From positions 33,292 through 97,291 of the forward strand of contig NZOF01000163.1 in NCBI GenBank assembly GCA_002695185.1: a stretch of DNA of 64,000 nt, given 5' to 3'. Each line of letters starts with the position of its first letter. Positions within the stretch are counted from its first letter, which is position 1. The notes beneath the pieces are model-generated. The model was not told the origin of the DNA, ran no database searches, and saw nothing but the letters and a program-made list of their open reading frames with translations. The position numbers were made by a program, and so were the translations under genes. Positions 8,806 to 16,735 of this stretch are shown piece by piece. Source of the stretch: Erythrobacter sp. (lineage in GTDB: Bacteria; Pseudomonadota; Alphaproteobacteria; Sphingomonadales; Sphingomonadaceae).

Positions 8806-8835
8806 TTCACGTACATTCCGATGGCGTATTATTAT
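8806..8835 (+). promoter_or_regulatory. Possible promoter for rplM-rpsI
   Basis: TTCACG (8806-8811) and TATTAT (8830-8835) are 18 bp apart in the 232-bp gap between ctaA and rplM. Another -35-like TTGACG lies at 8862-8867, but no matching -10 is clear. The leader would be about 140 nt. Confidence 0.3.
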
Positions 8836-8980
8836 ACCCCACGCAAGACCCGCAGAATTGCTTGACGAATCGTCGCTAGGCGCCCATTTGGCGCGCGCTT
8901 AGCGGCTCCGTGATGGGCCGCGAAATCGTTTAGGGCCGTAAAGCACGGCGCGACAACTCGAGCAAACGGACATATCAGCC

Positions 8981-9460
8981 ATGAAGGCTCTCACCAAACT
9001 GACCAAGTCGGCCAAGCCGGCAGAGGTCGAAAAGGACTGGCATATCATCGACGCCGAAGATCTCGTCGTCGGTCGTCTTGCCGTCATCATCGCCAACCAC
9101 CTGCGCGGCAAGCACAAGCCCAGCTATACTCCGCACGTGGATTGCGGCGATCACGTCATCGTCATCAATGCCGACAAGGTGAAGTTCACCGGCAAGAAGA
9201 TGGACGACAAGATCTATTACAAGCACACCGGTCACCCGGGCGGCATCAAGGAAACGACCCCGAACAAGGTTCTGGGCGGACGTTTCCCCGAGCGTGTCCT
9301 CGAAAAGGCCGTGCAGCGCATGATCCCGCGTGGCCCGTTGGGCCGCGACCAGATGCGCGCGCTCCACCTCTACAACGGCACCGAGCATCCGCATGAGGGC
9401 CAGAAGCCCAAGACGCTCGACGTCGCTTCGATGAACCGCAAGAACAAGGCTGTTGCGTAA
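8981..9460 (+). CDS. rplM: 50S ribosomal protein L13
   Basis: A 159-residue large-subunit protein. Diagnostic stretches are [50 protein letters not shown] and [16 protein letters not shown]. Length is typical for alphaproteobacteria. Its stop codon overlaps the rpsI start (TAATG), the usual rplM-rpsI arrangement that couples translation of L13 and S9. Codon use is strongly biased to C/G in third positions, as expected for a highly expressed gene. Confidence 0.98.
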   Translation: MKALTKLTKSAKPAEVEKDWHIIDAEDLVVGRLAVIIANHLRGKHKPSYTPHVDCGDHVIVINADKVKFTGKKMDDKIYYKHTGHPGGIKETTPNKVLGGRFPERVLEKAVQRMIPRGPLGRDQMRALHLYNGTEHPHEGQKPKTLDVASMNRKNKAVA

Positions 9461-9984
9461 TGGCTGACGAAACCAAGAACGACACCGTCTCGGATCTCGC
9501 CGATCTGAAGGACATTGCCGCCGATGCACCTCAGGGCGACAGCGCGGAAATCGCTGCCAAGGCCGACGTTCCCCTGCGCGAGCAGGAGCTTGACGCTCAG
9601 GGCCGCGCTTACGCCACCGGTCGCCGTAAGGATGCTACCGCCCGCGTATGGCTGGTTCCCGGCAGCGGCAAGATCACCGTCAATGGCAAGGACCAGGAAG
9701 TGTATTTCGCACGTCCGACCCTGCGTCTCGTGATCGATCAGCCGTTCGCTATCACCGAGCGTCAGGAACAGTACGATGTGATCGCCACCGTCAAGGGCGG
9801 CGGCCTTTCTGGTCAGGCCGGTGCAGTCAAGCACGGCATCTCGCAGGCTCTCGCCAAGTACGAGCCGGCGCTGCGTTCGACGGTCAAGGCCGCCGGCTTC
9901 CTCACCCGCGACAGCCGCGTGGTCGAGCGTAAGAAGTACGGCCGTGCCAAGGCACGTCGTAGCTTCCAGTTCTCGAAGCGTTAA
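9460..9984 (+). CDS. rpsI: 30S ribosomal protein S9 with N-terminal extension
   Basis: A 174-residue small-subunit protein. The conserved S9 body begins near residue 50 ([21 protein letters not shown]) and ends in the Arg/Lys-rich tail FQFSKR that reaches the P-site tRNA. The first 45 or so residues are an acidic, Ala/Asp-rich extension missing from the 130-residue E. coli protein; such extensions occur in sphingomonads. The ATG overlaps the rplM stop by one base. A strong terminator follows 38 bp downstream. Confidence 0.97.
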   Translation: MADETKNDTVSDLADLKDIAADAPQGDSAEIAAKADVPLREQELDAQGRAYATGRRKDATARVWLVPGSGKITVNGKDQEVYFARPTLRLVIDQPFAITERQEQYDVIATVKGGGLSGQAGAVKHGISQALAKYEPALRSTVKAAGFLTRDSRVVERKKYGRAKARRSFQFSKR

Positions 9985-10016
9985 TTCGCCTCCAGAGCCG
10001 GATCAACGGACAAACA

Positions 10017-10050
10017 GAAAAGGGCGGTTCCGCGAGGGACCGCCCTTTTT
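10017..10050 (+). terminator. Bidirectional intrinsic terminator after rpsI
   Basis: A 10-bp stem (GGGCGGTTCC 10022-10031 with GGGACCGCCC 10036-10045, one G-U pair) is capped by a GCGA tetraloop and followed by five T. The opposite strand also has a T tract (A run before the stem), so it can also end the minus-strand gene at 10070-10267. Confidence 0.92.
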
Positions 10051-10069
10051 CTTTACGTTTAGCGTCCGA

Positions 10070-10267
10070 TCACCGCTGAATAAGCATCAACGCCCATGCA
10101 AGCCCGGTGCCAGCGAAAAAAACCGGCCAGCTCCACCAGATGTCATATTGATAAATCTCGGCCTGGAACACCGCGAGGTGGCCGCCGTCCGAACCTTGGC
10201 TCCCAACAACCAGCGCTACGACACATGACAGAATAGCGCCGAGAGGCGCTGCTTTGAAGAATTCCAT
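10070..10267 (-). CDS. Small two-helix membrane protein, 65 residues
   Basis: Hypothetical. Two hydrophobic segments (about residues 7-23 and 44-63, the second rich in Trp/Phe: WWSWPVFFAGTGLAW) are joined by a short polar loop, suggesting a hairpin inner-membrane protein. GAGG lies about 9 nt before the ATG, and the bidirectional rpsI terminator sits just past its stop codon, which supports a real gene. I recognise no family. Confidence 0.6.
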   Translation of the reverse strand: MEFFKAAPLGAILSCVVALVVGSQGSDGGHLAVFQAEIYQYDIWWSWPVFFAGTGLAWALMLIQR

Positions 10268-10332
10268 GGCATTTCCTCGAACTCTGTCAGCATAATTGCA
10301 TGTCAGGGTTGAGAAATCGCAATGTCTTCTGG

Positions 10333-11193
10333 TTAATGCACAGGCGGGTCAACGCGCGGGACTTGGCGAACCGGTGCCACCGGATCATTTGGTTCACGCG
10401 GGGGCCTTGCATCTTCTGGCACGTCATCGATCTGCATGTCGCTGGTCTTAACGTCGCTAAGATTACGCACACAGACAGTCAGCTTGCTACCGTCCCATTC
10501 AATCTCATTAAAGCTTGGCGGTGTCGAACGGGTGCGCTTGGACAAGGTGCCAGCACCGATCATTCTCACCGGACCGTTATCGGTTTCTTCCATGATATCG
10601 AACGCGTCATGGACGTGGCCGGAAAGGACAGCCTGTACCGGTCTCCCCGCCAGTTCGCGCAGAGCCTTATCGCCATGGCGGGTAAGAGCCGTCCCTTGGG
10701 TTCCAACCTCACGCAGAGGATGATGGACGGTGACCAGCGCTTTCGTACCGCTGGGCAGCGCATCAATCGCGGCGAGACATTTTTCCAGCGCAGCCGAAGA
10801 AACCCAGCCTTTTGACCAATTCAGGCGCGGTTGCATGCGCACCGCTGTCTTGAGTGGAACGACGGCAAGCGACCCCAGATCAAGTTCCTTTTCGACCTTC
10901 TCTTCCATACCGTGAAAGCGTTTGTAGGGCGCGAAGAAACGCTCGATAGGATTGAAATAGGGCATGTCGTGGTTTCCGACCTCGACAGTGACCGGCGCGG
11001 GAAGCGAATTGATCCAATGCGTTGCGGCCTCGAACTCCCGATGGCGCGCCCTCATTGTCAGGTCTCCGGTGATCGCAACAGCATCGGGCTGTCGTTCGAC
11101 GATCTCCTGCTTGACCCAATCGAGAGCACGATTGTTTTCAAGGCCGAAGTGGATATCGGAAAGGTGGAATATGCGCCGGAATTCAGAAGCCAT
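10333..11193 (-). CDS. Calcineurin-like metallophosphoesterase
   Basis: A 286-residue cytosolic phosphoesterase with a complete dinuclear-metal motif set: LSDIHFG (D-x-H), ITGDL (GD), GNHD, VHH and GHVH. This arrangement belongs to the class III phosphodiesterase (CpdA-like) group, so cyclic-nucleotide or phospholipid-type substrates are possible, but none can be assigned. The C-terminal 40 residues are proline-rich and probably disordered. It overlaps the upstream lipid-kinase gene by 11 bp, which suggests coupled translation and related substrates. Confidence 0.88.
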   Translation of the reverse strand: MASEFRRIFHLSDIHFGLENNRALDWVKQEIVERQPDAVAITGDLTMRARHREFEAATHWINSLPAPVTVEVGNHDMPYFNPIERFFAPYKRFHGMEEKVEKELDLGSLAVVPLKTAVRMQPRLNWSKGWVSSAALEKCLAAIDALPSGTKALVTVHHPLREVGTQGTALTRHGDKALRELAGRPVQAVLSGHVHDAFDIMEETDNGPVRMIGAGTLSKRTRSTPPSFNEIEWDGSKLTVCVRNLSDVKTSDMQIDDVPEDARPPREPNDPVAPVRQVPRVDPPVH

Positions 11194-12040
11194 GATGCGT
11201 CGCTAGCAGATCGACCTCGCACGGTGCTACCGCGAACTCGGCCTTGGGGGAAAGGGTGGCCGGCTCGCCATCGATCAGTACCTCCACAGGGGCACCGTCG
11301 CAGGTTTCCAAAGTAATCCGGTCCACTAGCCCCAGTCGAGTGTGCGGCCCATCGCGAAAGCTCCGCCGCAACAATGCCCAGCTTTGAGCGAGCAATTCGC
11401 CCGCGCCTTCGGCATGAAACGCGTCGAGTTGCATGCCGCGATGGCTTGGCGTGAATTCGATGAGAGGGTAACCTTCTCTCTTGCCCAGTTCGGGATCACT
11501 GCAGCGCACCATCGATCCCCCGGTCGTTTCCGACAGCGCTTCGCTTGTCCCGCCGGCCATCGCGGGTATGTCGAAATCCCGCATGGCTTCGCGCACGCTT
11601 GCCCAGGAAGTGCCTGGCCCTACGAGAAGGCCGGCCAGAGCATCGCCTTTTTCGCAACGGGCCATCAACGGTCGTACCGCCCGCACCGCGCCGCTTGCAT
11701 GTCGTTCGATGATCGTTTCGAGATCTGCATCCGGGCCGTGAAGGCGCTTGCTCAAGAGGTTCATCGTGCCACCGGGCAGGACCATGACCGATCCGCCCCA
11801 ACCTTGTAGTTTGGCGATAGCCGCATTCAGGGAGCCATCCCCGGTGAAGATCGCGAGACAACGGATGCCCTCGGCAACGAGTTCTTCGCGAGTGGGTAGA
11901 TCCTCATCCGGAAACCCAATCTTGCGAGAAATGGCAAAGCCTTTGTCTTTGCAATGGCTTTCGAGCATCTCGATGGCCTGATCGGTATTGCTGCCTGACC
12001 TTGAATTCGTGAGCAGCCAGATAGGATTATCACTCTCCAT
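11183..12040 (-). CDS. Diacylglycerol kinase-family lipid kinase
   Basis: A 285-residue protein of the DAGK-catalytic (YegS/BmrU-like) family, which phosphorylates lipid hydroxyls with ATP. Visible motifs are NSRSGSN near the N-terminus, FTGDGSLNAA (nucleotide-binding GDG) and LPGGTMNLL (GGTxN). The C-terminal half is the beta-sandwich that holds the lipid site. The substrate could be diacylglycerol, a sphingoid base or undecaprenol; sphingomonads make sphingolipids, but the sequence alone does not decide. It overlaps the downstream phosphoesterase gene. Confidence 0.85.
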   Translation of the reverse strand: MESDNPIWLLTNSRSGSNTDQAIEMLESHCKDKGFAISRKIGFPDEDLPTREELVAEGIRCLAIFTGDGSLNAAIAKLQGWGGSVMVLPGGTMNLLSKRLHGPDADLETIIERHASGAVRAVRPLMARCEKGDALAGLLVGPGTSWASVREAMRDFDIPAMAGGTSEALSETTGGSMVRCSDPELGKREGYPLIEFTPSHRGMQLDAFHAEGAGELLAQSWALLRRSFRDGPHTRLGLVDRITLETCDGAPVEVLIDGEPATLSPKAEFAVAPCEVDLLATHHGF

Positions 12041-12079
12041 GCAGCATTAGCGCCCCATGCGGACGGCGGTTCCCTCCGC

Positions 12080-12346
12080 TCAAACTTTGCCCGTCAAGAT
12101 CATCCAGGCCGTCCCGAAATTCAGCAGACTATATATGCCGTAGGCCCACGCCATGCCCGTCCAGCCATTACCGGCCAGCAACATGGCGGCGAGAAGGATG
12201 AAGAATTCGAACCACAGCGAAAAGCGCCCTCCGCCGGTGCGATAAAAGCTCGGCAATGCATCGAGCATCGGATGCCCGCTTTCAAGCACCGCCTTGTGCG
12301 CGGCGAAGTTGCCGATGCCGAGGAGGAATACGATCAGAATGACCAT
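12080..12346 (-). CDS. Small membrane protein, 88 residues
   Basis: Hypothetical. Three hydrophobic segments are visible (residues 1-17, 43-60, 64-84), with a conserved-looking charged/aromatic loop (LPSFYRTGGGRFSLWFEF) between the first two. It lies 39 bp upstream of the lipid kinase on the same strand and 52 bp downstream of the LytTR regulator, so it could belong to either unit. No family recognised. Confidence 0.6.
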   Translation of the reverse strand: MVILIVFLLGIGNFAAHKAVLESGHPMLDALPSFYRTGGGRFSLWFEFFILLAAMLLAGNGWTGMAWAYGIYSLLNFGTAWMILTGKV

Positions 12347-12398
12347 CCTGTCAGGATAGGCATGATGTCAGCCGATTGCCAATCCTAGAGGCTCGGGA

Positions 12399-13136
12399 TC
12401 AGCGGCCAGCCATAGCCTTTACCTTGGGCAAATAGGTGCGACCAATCCGGAGCGCTTCCCCGTCTTCCAGTTCTGCGGACCAGACACCCAAGCCATCGTG
12501 GCGCAGGCCTTTTATCCGGTCCTTGCGCAAAATGGTGGAGCGATGGATGCGAATGAATTTGGCCGGATCGAGCCGCTTCTCGAGCCCGGCGATGGTCTGC
12601 AGCAGGAGATAGCTGCGATCGTCGGCATGGAGGCGGACGTAATCCCGCTCTGCATCGATCCGCGAAACTTCATCCGTATCGATTCGGATCAGCTCGCTAC
12701 GATGAGGGATCCACAGTTCGTCCAGCCATTTGCTTTCCTGTCCGCTGGTCTCGCCGCGCCGAGCCAGAGCGCGCTGGATAGCGCGTTCGAGCCGTTCAGG
12801 TTTAACCGGCTTCAGGACATAGTCGACCGCATCGAGATCGAAGGCCTCGACTGCGTAGTTGTCGTGGGCTGTGACGAAGACCACCGCGGGCCGATCATCC
12901 TGCTTGGCCAGCGCACGAGCAACCGAAAGCCCATCGACCTCGGGCATAGTCATATCGAGCAAAATGAGGTCAGGGTCCTGCGCCTCGATCATTTCCAGGG
13001 CCTCGGCGCCATCGGCCGCTGTCCCCACGACCTCGATATGGGAGAGCTTGTTGCAGATAACGTGCATCCGCTCCAACGCCAGCGGCTCGTCATCGACGAT
13101 GAGAGTTCGCAGTTTGCCTTGTATGTCTTCAGCCAT
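12399..13136 (-). CDS. LytTR-family response regulator
   Basis: A 245-residue DNA-binding response regulator. Residues 9-125 are a receiver domain with the acidic pocket VDDEP, phospho-acceptor Asp61 (LILLDMTMP) and the lysine of YVLKPVKP. Residues 140-245 are a LytTR domain (RDYVRLHADDRSYLLLQTI, then KFIRIHRSTILRKDRI). It overlaps the sensor-kinase gene by 8 bp (translational coupling), forming a LytS/LytR-like pair. Target genes are unknown. Confidence 0.95.
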   Translation of the reverse strand: MAEDIQGKLRTLIVDDEPLALERMHVICNKLSHIEVVGTAADGAEALEMIEAQDPDLILLDMTMPEVDGLSVARALAKQDDRPAVVFVTAHDNYAVEAFDLDAVDYVLKPVKPERLERAIQRALARRGETSGQESKWLDELWIPHRSELIRIDTDEVSRIDAERDYVRLHADDRSYLLLQTIAGLEKRLDPAKFIRIHRSTILRKDRIKGLRHDGLGVWSAELEDGEALRIGRTYLPKVKAMAGR

Positions 13137-14364
13137 GCTTCACCATCGGCAGCTTCAGTTCGGTTTCGTATCCGTCGGGCGTCTGGCCTGAATTGATCGA
13201 TGCTTCGCGACCGAAACGTGCCTCCAGCCGGTCCCGCACATTGGCCAGACCGATACCGAATCCTCCGGTGTGACCAGAAGGCAGCCCCGGCCCATTGTCT
13301 CCTACGCGCAGGACCAACCACCCACCTTCCTCGCGCGCCACGATTGAAATGGTTACCGGGCGATTGCTTGCCGAGACGCCGTATTTTACCGAGTTTTCGA
13401 CCAGCGGCTGAAGGATCATACCGGGCACCTTCAACTGTGCCAGTTCATCGGGCAGATCGACCCGCGTCTTGAGCCTCTTGGGGAAACGGACCGCCTCGAT
13501 CTCAAGGTAATGTTCCTGCAGATCGATCTCGTCTTCGAGGCTTACGTCGCCAGTCGAATCGTCGGCCAGCGAATGGCGGTAGAAACGCGAGATCGACTGA
13601 ATCATCTCCTCGGCCCGGTCTTCCTTACCAGTCATCACGAGGGCCGAGAGAGAATTCAGCGTGTTGAAGAGAAAATGAGGATTCACTTGATACCGCAGCG
13701 AACGCAATTCTGCGGCCTTGGCGGCGCTCCGAAAGCGTTCACCGCGGCGTTCGGCCGCCTGCACTCGCGCGCCGGCGAGCAACGCAAAATAAAGCGCTGC
13801 CCAAGCTAGCAAAAGGAAATAGCGGTCGAGCCCCATTTCGATGAGTTGAAGCCAGCGATCCATTTCGCGGCCGTCCGGCAGGACGACTTGTGCCGTATTA
13901 TTATCAGGAGTAGCCGTGCCCAATGGCTCGCCTATCTTGGGTTCAGCAGGCACCGGACCTTCGATAATCAGATTACCATTGTCATCCCGGCGGAGCGAGA
14001 TACCTCGGTCTTGCGCGATCTTGGCTTCGTAACGCTCCTGGATAGAGGCGAAGAGCCATTGCTGCGATTGGGCGATAAGCAGGGCTGCAGGCAAAGCGAA
14101 GATCAAGGCTCCGCAAATCTGCAACGCCGAAGAGCGATTGTCGAACAGGCGGATGATCAGCCAAAGGATGAAGGTCACACCCATTGCGGCGACCGTCACT
14201 GCCACTCGGCGCGATACGAGATCGAACTCGAAGTCGAGTCCGATCAGCCAGCCGCGGGCGCTGATCAACAGGAAATAGGCTGACCACACGCACACGATCG
14301 ACACGAGAACCGTGCGGATCGAGACGTTTCCGGTCTCGGGACTTGGCGTTCGTTCGGCGGTCAA
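13129..14364 (-). CDS. Membrane sensor histidine kinase (LytS/His_kinase family)
   Basis: A 411-residue partner of the LytTR regulator. Four membrane helices (about residues 17-38, 53-72, 80-100 and 180-198) flank a roughly 80-residue extracytoplasmic loop (100-178). The phosphorylation motif is YQVNPHFLFNTLNSL with His230, typical of PF06580 kinases. The ATPase domain has LVENSVKYG (N box), GDNGPGLP (G1) and GGFGIGLANVRDRL (G2). No known sensor domain is visible in the loop, so the signal is unknown. The last 8 bp overlap the regulator. Confidence 0.93.
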   Translation of the reverse strand: MTAERTPSPETGNVSIRTVLVSIVCVWSAYFLLISARGWLIGLDFEFDLVSRRVAVTVAAMGVTFILWLIIRLFDNRSSALQICGALIFALPAALLIAQSQQWLFASIQERYEAKIAQDRGISLRRDDNGNLIIEGPVPAEPKIGEPLGTATPDNNTAQVVLPDGREMDRWLQLIEMGLDRYFLLLAWAALYFALLAGARVQAAERRGERFRSAAKAAELRSLRYQVNPHFLFNTLNSLSALVMTGKEDRAEEMIQSISRFYRHSLADDSTGDVSLEDEIDLQEHYLEIEAVRFPKRLKTRVDLPDELAQLKVPGMILQPLVENSVKYGVSASNRPVTISIVAREEGGWLVLRVGDNGPGLPSGHTGGFGIGLANVRDRLEARFGREASINSGQTPDGYETELKLPMVKHG

Positions 14365-14391
14365 AGCCAGGTTTCTTTGCCCGCTAGACTT

Positions 14392-14429
14392 ACCGCAGGG
14401 AAGTCCGGCGGTCGGACTTCCCGTGCGGT
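14392..14429 (-). terminator. Strong hairpin after fumarase, no U tract
   Basis: GGGAAGTCCG (14398-14407) pairs perfectly with CGGACTTCCC (14413-14422), and ACCGCA/TGCGGT extends the stem to 16 bp with a single bulged base. It lies between the fumarase stop and the kinase start. It would block read-through or stabilise the 3' end, but no T run follows in either direction. Confidence 0.5.
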
Positions 14430-14448
14430 TTGTCGATCAGCTAAGATC

Positions 14449-15975
14449 CTATCCGACGGGCTCGACCTCGCCGCTCGCGATCTTTTCGCGCCACTTCGCC
14501 GGAGCGAGTGTGTGTACATTGTTGCCTTGGGCATCGACCGCCACCGTGACCGGCATGTCCTGCACTTCGAATTCGTAGATCGCTTCCATCCCCAGATCCT
14601 CGAACCCGACGACTTTCGCGCCCTTAATGGCCCGGCTCACAAGGTAGGCAGCTCCGCCGGTAGCCATGAGATAGGCCACTTTGAAGCGGCTGATGACCTT
14701 GACCGCATCGTGGCCGCGCTCGGCCTTTCCGATCATGGCAAGCAGGCCGAGATCGAGCATCATTTCAGTAAACTTATCCATACGCGTGGCCGTCGTGGGG
14801 CCCGCGGGTCCGACAACCTCGCCCATCACCGGATCGACCGGGCCGACATAATAGATGGCCCGCCCCTTGAATTCGACCGGGAGATTTTCTCCCTTTTCCA
14901 GCATGTCGTGAATGCGCTTGTGGGCGGCATCGCGGCCGGTGAGCATCTTGCCGGAAAGGAGCAGGCGATCGCCATGTTCCCAGCTTTCGACTTCTTCTGG
15001 CGTCAGATTATCGAGGTCGACTTGCTTGGCCGCTCTGTCGGGTTGCCAGGTAACCTGCGGGTAATCGTCGAGCTTGGGCGGTTCGAGATAAGCTGGCCCG
15101 GAGCCATTAAGCGTAAAATGCGCATGGCGCGTAGCCGCGCAGTTCGGGATCATGGCCACCGGCTTACCAGCTGCATGGCAGGGGGCATCCAAGATCTTCA
15201 CGTCGAGCACGGTGGAAAGGCCGCCGAGTCCCTGAGCCCCGATCCCCTGAGCATTCACCGCATCGAAAATGTCGATCCGCAATTGCTCGATATCGGTCTT
15301 CGCACCGCGTTGCTTGAGTTGACCCATATCGATCGGGTCCATCAGGCTGAGCTTGGCCAGCTTCATGCAATGTTCGGCTGTGCCGCCGATGCCGATGCCC
15401 AACATCCCCGGAGGGCACCAGCCGGCCCCCATGCTGGGCAGCTGTTCCACGACCCAGTCGACGATATTGTCGCTGGGGTTCATCATCTTGAACTTCGACT
15501 TGTTCTCGCTGCCACCGCCCTTGGCCGCAACGTCGATATCGATGGTATTGCCGGGGACCATCTCGACGGAGAGCACGCTGGGAGTGTTATCGCGCGTATT
15601 ACGGCGAGTGAACGCCGGATCCGCCAGAATTGAGGCGCGCAGCTTGTTATCGGGATGGGTGTAAGCCTGCCGCACGCCCTCATCGACCACTTCCTGAAGA
15701 CTGCGCTGGCTGTCGAGTCTGCAATTCATGCCCCATTTCACGAAGACATTGACGATGCCGGTATCCTGGCAAATCGGACGGTGCCCTTCGGCACACATGC
15801 GGCTGTTGGTGAGGATTTGCGCGATGGCATCCTTGGCTGCCGGACCCTGCTCTGCCTCATAGGCATCGCCGAGGGCACGGATGTAATCCATCGGGTGATA
15901 GTAAGAGATATACTGGAGGGCGTCCTTAACGCTCTCGATCAAATCCTCTTCCTTGATAATCGTCATGTCGCTCAT
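14449..15975 (-). CDS. fumA: Class I fumarate hydratase (iron-sulfur)
   Basis: Converts fumarate to L-malate in the TCA cycle with a [4Fe-4S] cluster. The 508-residue product carries both class I halves in one chain. The N-terminal half has HRPICQDTG, GMLGIGIGGTAEHC and PNCAATRH, which supply the likely cluster cysteines. The C-terminal half has GRAIYYVGPVDPVMGEVVGP and TTATRMDKF. I chose the ATG at 15975 (MSDMTIIKEEDL), which fits the family start; the frame is open 19 codons upstream without family similarity. The 158-bp gap to the divergent gene probably holds its promoter. Confidence 0.93.
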   Translation of the reverse strand: MSDMTIIKEEDLIESVKDALQYISYYHPMDYIRALGDAYEAEQGPAAKDAIAQILTNSRMCAEGHRPICQDTGIVNVFVKWGMNCRLDSQRSLQEVVDEGVRQAYTHPDNKLRASILADPAFTRRNTRDNTPSVLSVEMVPGNTIDIDVAAKGGGSENKSKFKMMNPSDNIVDWVVEQLPSMGAGWCPPGMLGIGIGGTAEHCMKLAKLSLMDPIDMGQLKQRGAKTDIEQLRIDIFDAVNAQGIGAQGLGGLSTVLDVKILDAPCHAAGKPVAMIPNCAATRHAHFTLNGSGPAYLEPPKLDDYPQVTWQPDRAAKQVDLDNLTPEEVESWEHGDRLLLSGKMLTGRDAAHKRIHDMLEKGENLPVEFKGRAIYYVGPVDPVMGEVVGPAGPTTATRMDKFTEMMLDLGLLAMIGKAERGHDAVKVISRFKVAYLMATGGAAYLVSRAIKGAKVVGFEDLGMEAIYEFEVQDMPVTVAVDAQGNNVHTLAPAKWREKIASGEVEPVG

Positions 15976-16133
15976 CGCGGCGCGTTCCCATGTTGCAGAT
16001 TTGCGCACCCCGATAGGCGCGTTCCCCGCCATCGGTCAAAGCGCTTGGAAGCAAAGTGTCTTGCGCCTAAGGCAACGCCTCGTCGCAACAGCGCGCTTGA
16101 AATGCCGTGTTATTGATGTAATACAGCCCTCGG

Positions 16134-16733
16134 ATGACTATGACCACGACCACAGCCCGCCCCGATTACGCCGCCGCCCGCAAGGCTATGCTCGACAGCC
16201 AGCTGCGCACCAGCGGCGTCAACGAAGCCTTCGTTCTCGAACGCATGGGCACTGTCCCGCGTGAGGACTTCGTACCGGAGAATGCCAAAGGTACGGCCTA
16301 TATGGACCGTGCCATCCGGCTTGCCGATGGCGGTTTTCTGCCAGCACCGCTATTCCATGGTTCGATGCTGTCCGAAGCTCGGCCGACAACGCAAGACAAG
16401 GTCCTCGTCATCGAGGGCGGCAGTGGATATCTCGCAACGCTTGTCGATCCGCTGGTCTCTTCGGTCACTTCGATCAGCCCGGCAGAGGCGCTGGAGGCGA
16501 AGAAAGGCAAGTACTCGCTGATACTTGTAGACGGCGCGATCGAGCACGTGCCCGATAACATTGCCAAAATGCTGGATGCAGACGGCCGGATCGTTACCGG
16601 CCTCGTCGAACGCGGCGTGACGCGGCTCGCGACCGGGAGGAAAACCGGCAAAACAGTGGCTCTACTGCGACTCGCAGAGATGGGTATCCCGCGCATGGGC
16701 GAGTTCGACAAGCCAGCCAGCTGGAGCTTCTGA
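16134..16733 (+). CDS. Degenerate protein-L-isoaspartate O-methyltransferase-like protein
   Basis: A 199-residue protein of the PCMT fold. The N-terminal part matches well (ARKAMLDSQLRTSGVNEAFVLERMGTVPREDFVP, seen in two blocks). The SAM-binding loop, usually VGTGSGYQ, is EGGSGYLA here, and the segment that normally follows is shortened (SPAEALEAKKGKYSLILVDGAIEHVP). It may not methylate isoaspartate and could have a regulatory or different methyl-acceptor role. It ends 2 bp before tolC on the same strand, which implies co-expression with an outer-membrane channel. Confidence 0.8.
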   Translation: MTMTTTTARPDYAAARKAMLDSQLRTSGVNEAFVLERMGTVPREDFVPENAKGTAYMDRAIRLADGGFLPAPLFHGSMLSEARPTTQDKVLVIEGGSGYLATLVDPLVSSVTSISPAEALEAKKGKYSLILVDGAIEHVPDNIAKMLDADGRIVTGLVERGVTRLATGRKTGKTVALLRLAEMGIPRMGEFDKPASWSF

Positions 16734-16735
16734 AC

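Noticed and set aside
8862..8890. TTGACG as the -35 of the rplM promoter
   Set aside because: No acceptable -10 lies 16-18 bp downstream (CATTTG at 17 bp); the TTCACG/TATTAT pair upstream is slightly better.
14377..15633. 418-codon plus-strand open frame opposite fumarase
   Set aside because: It is a mirror frame of a high-GC gene, has no family-like sequence or ribosome-binding site, and fumarase on the other strand is certain.
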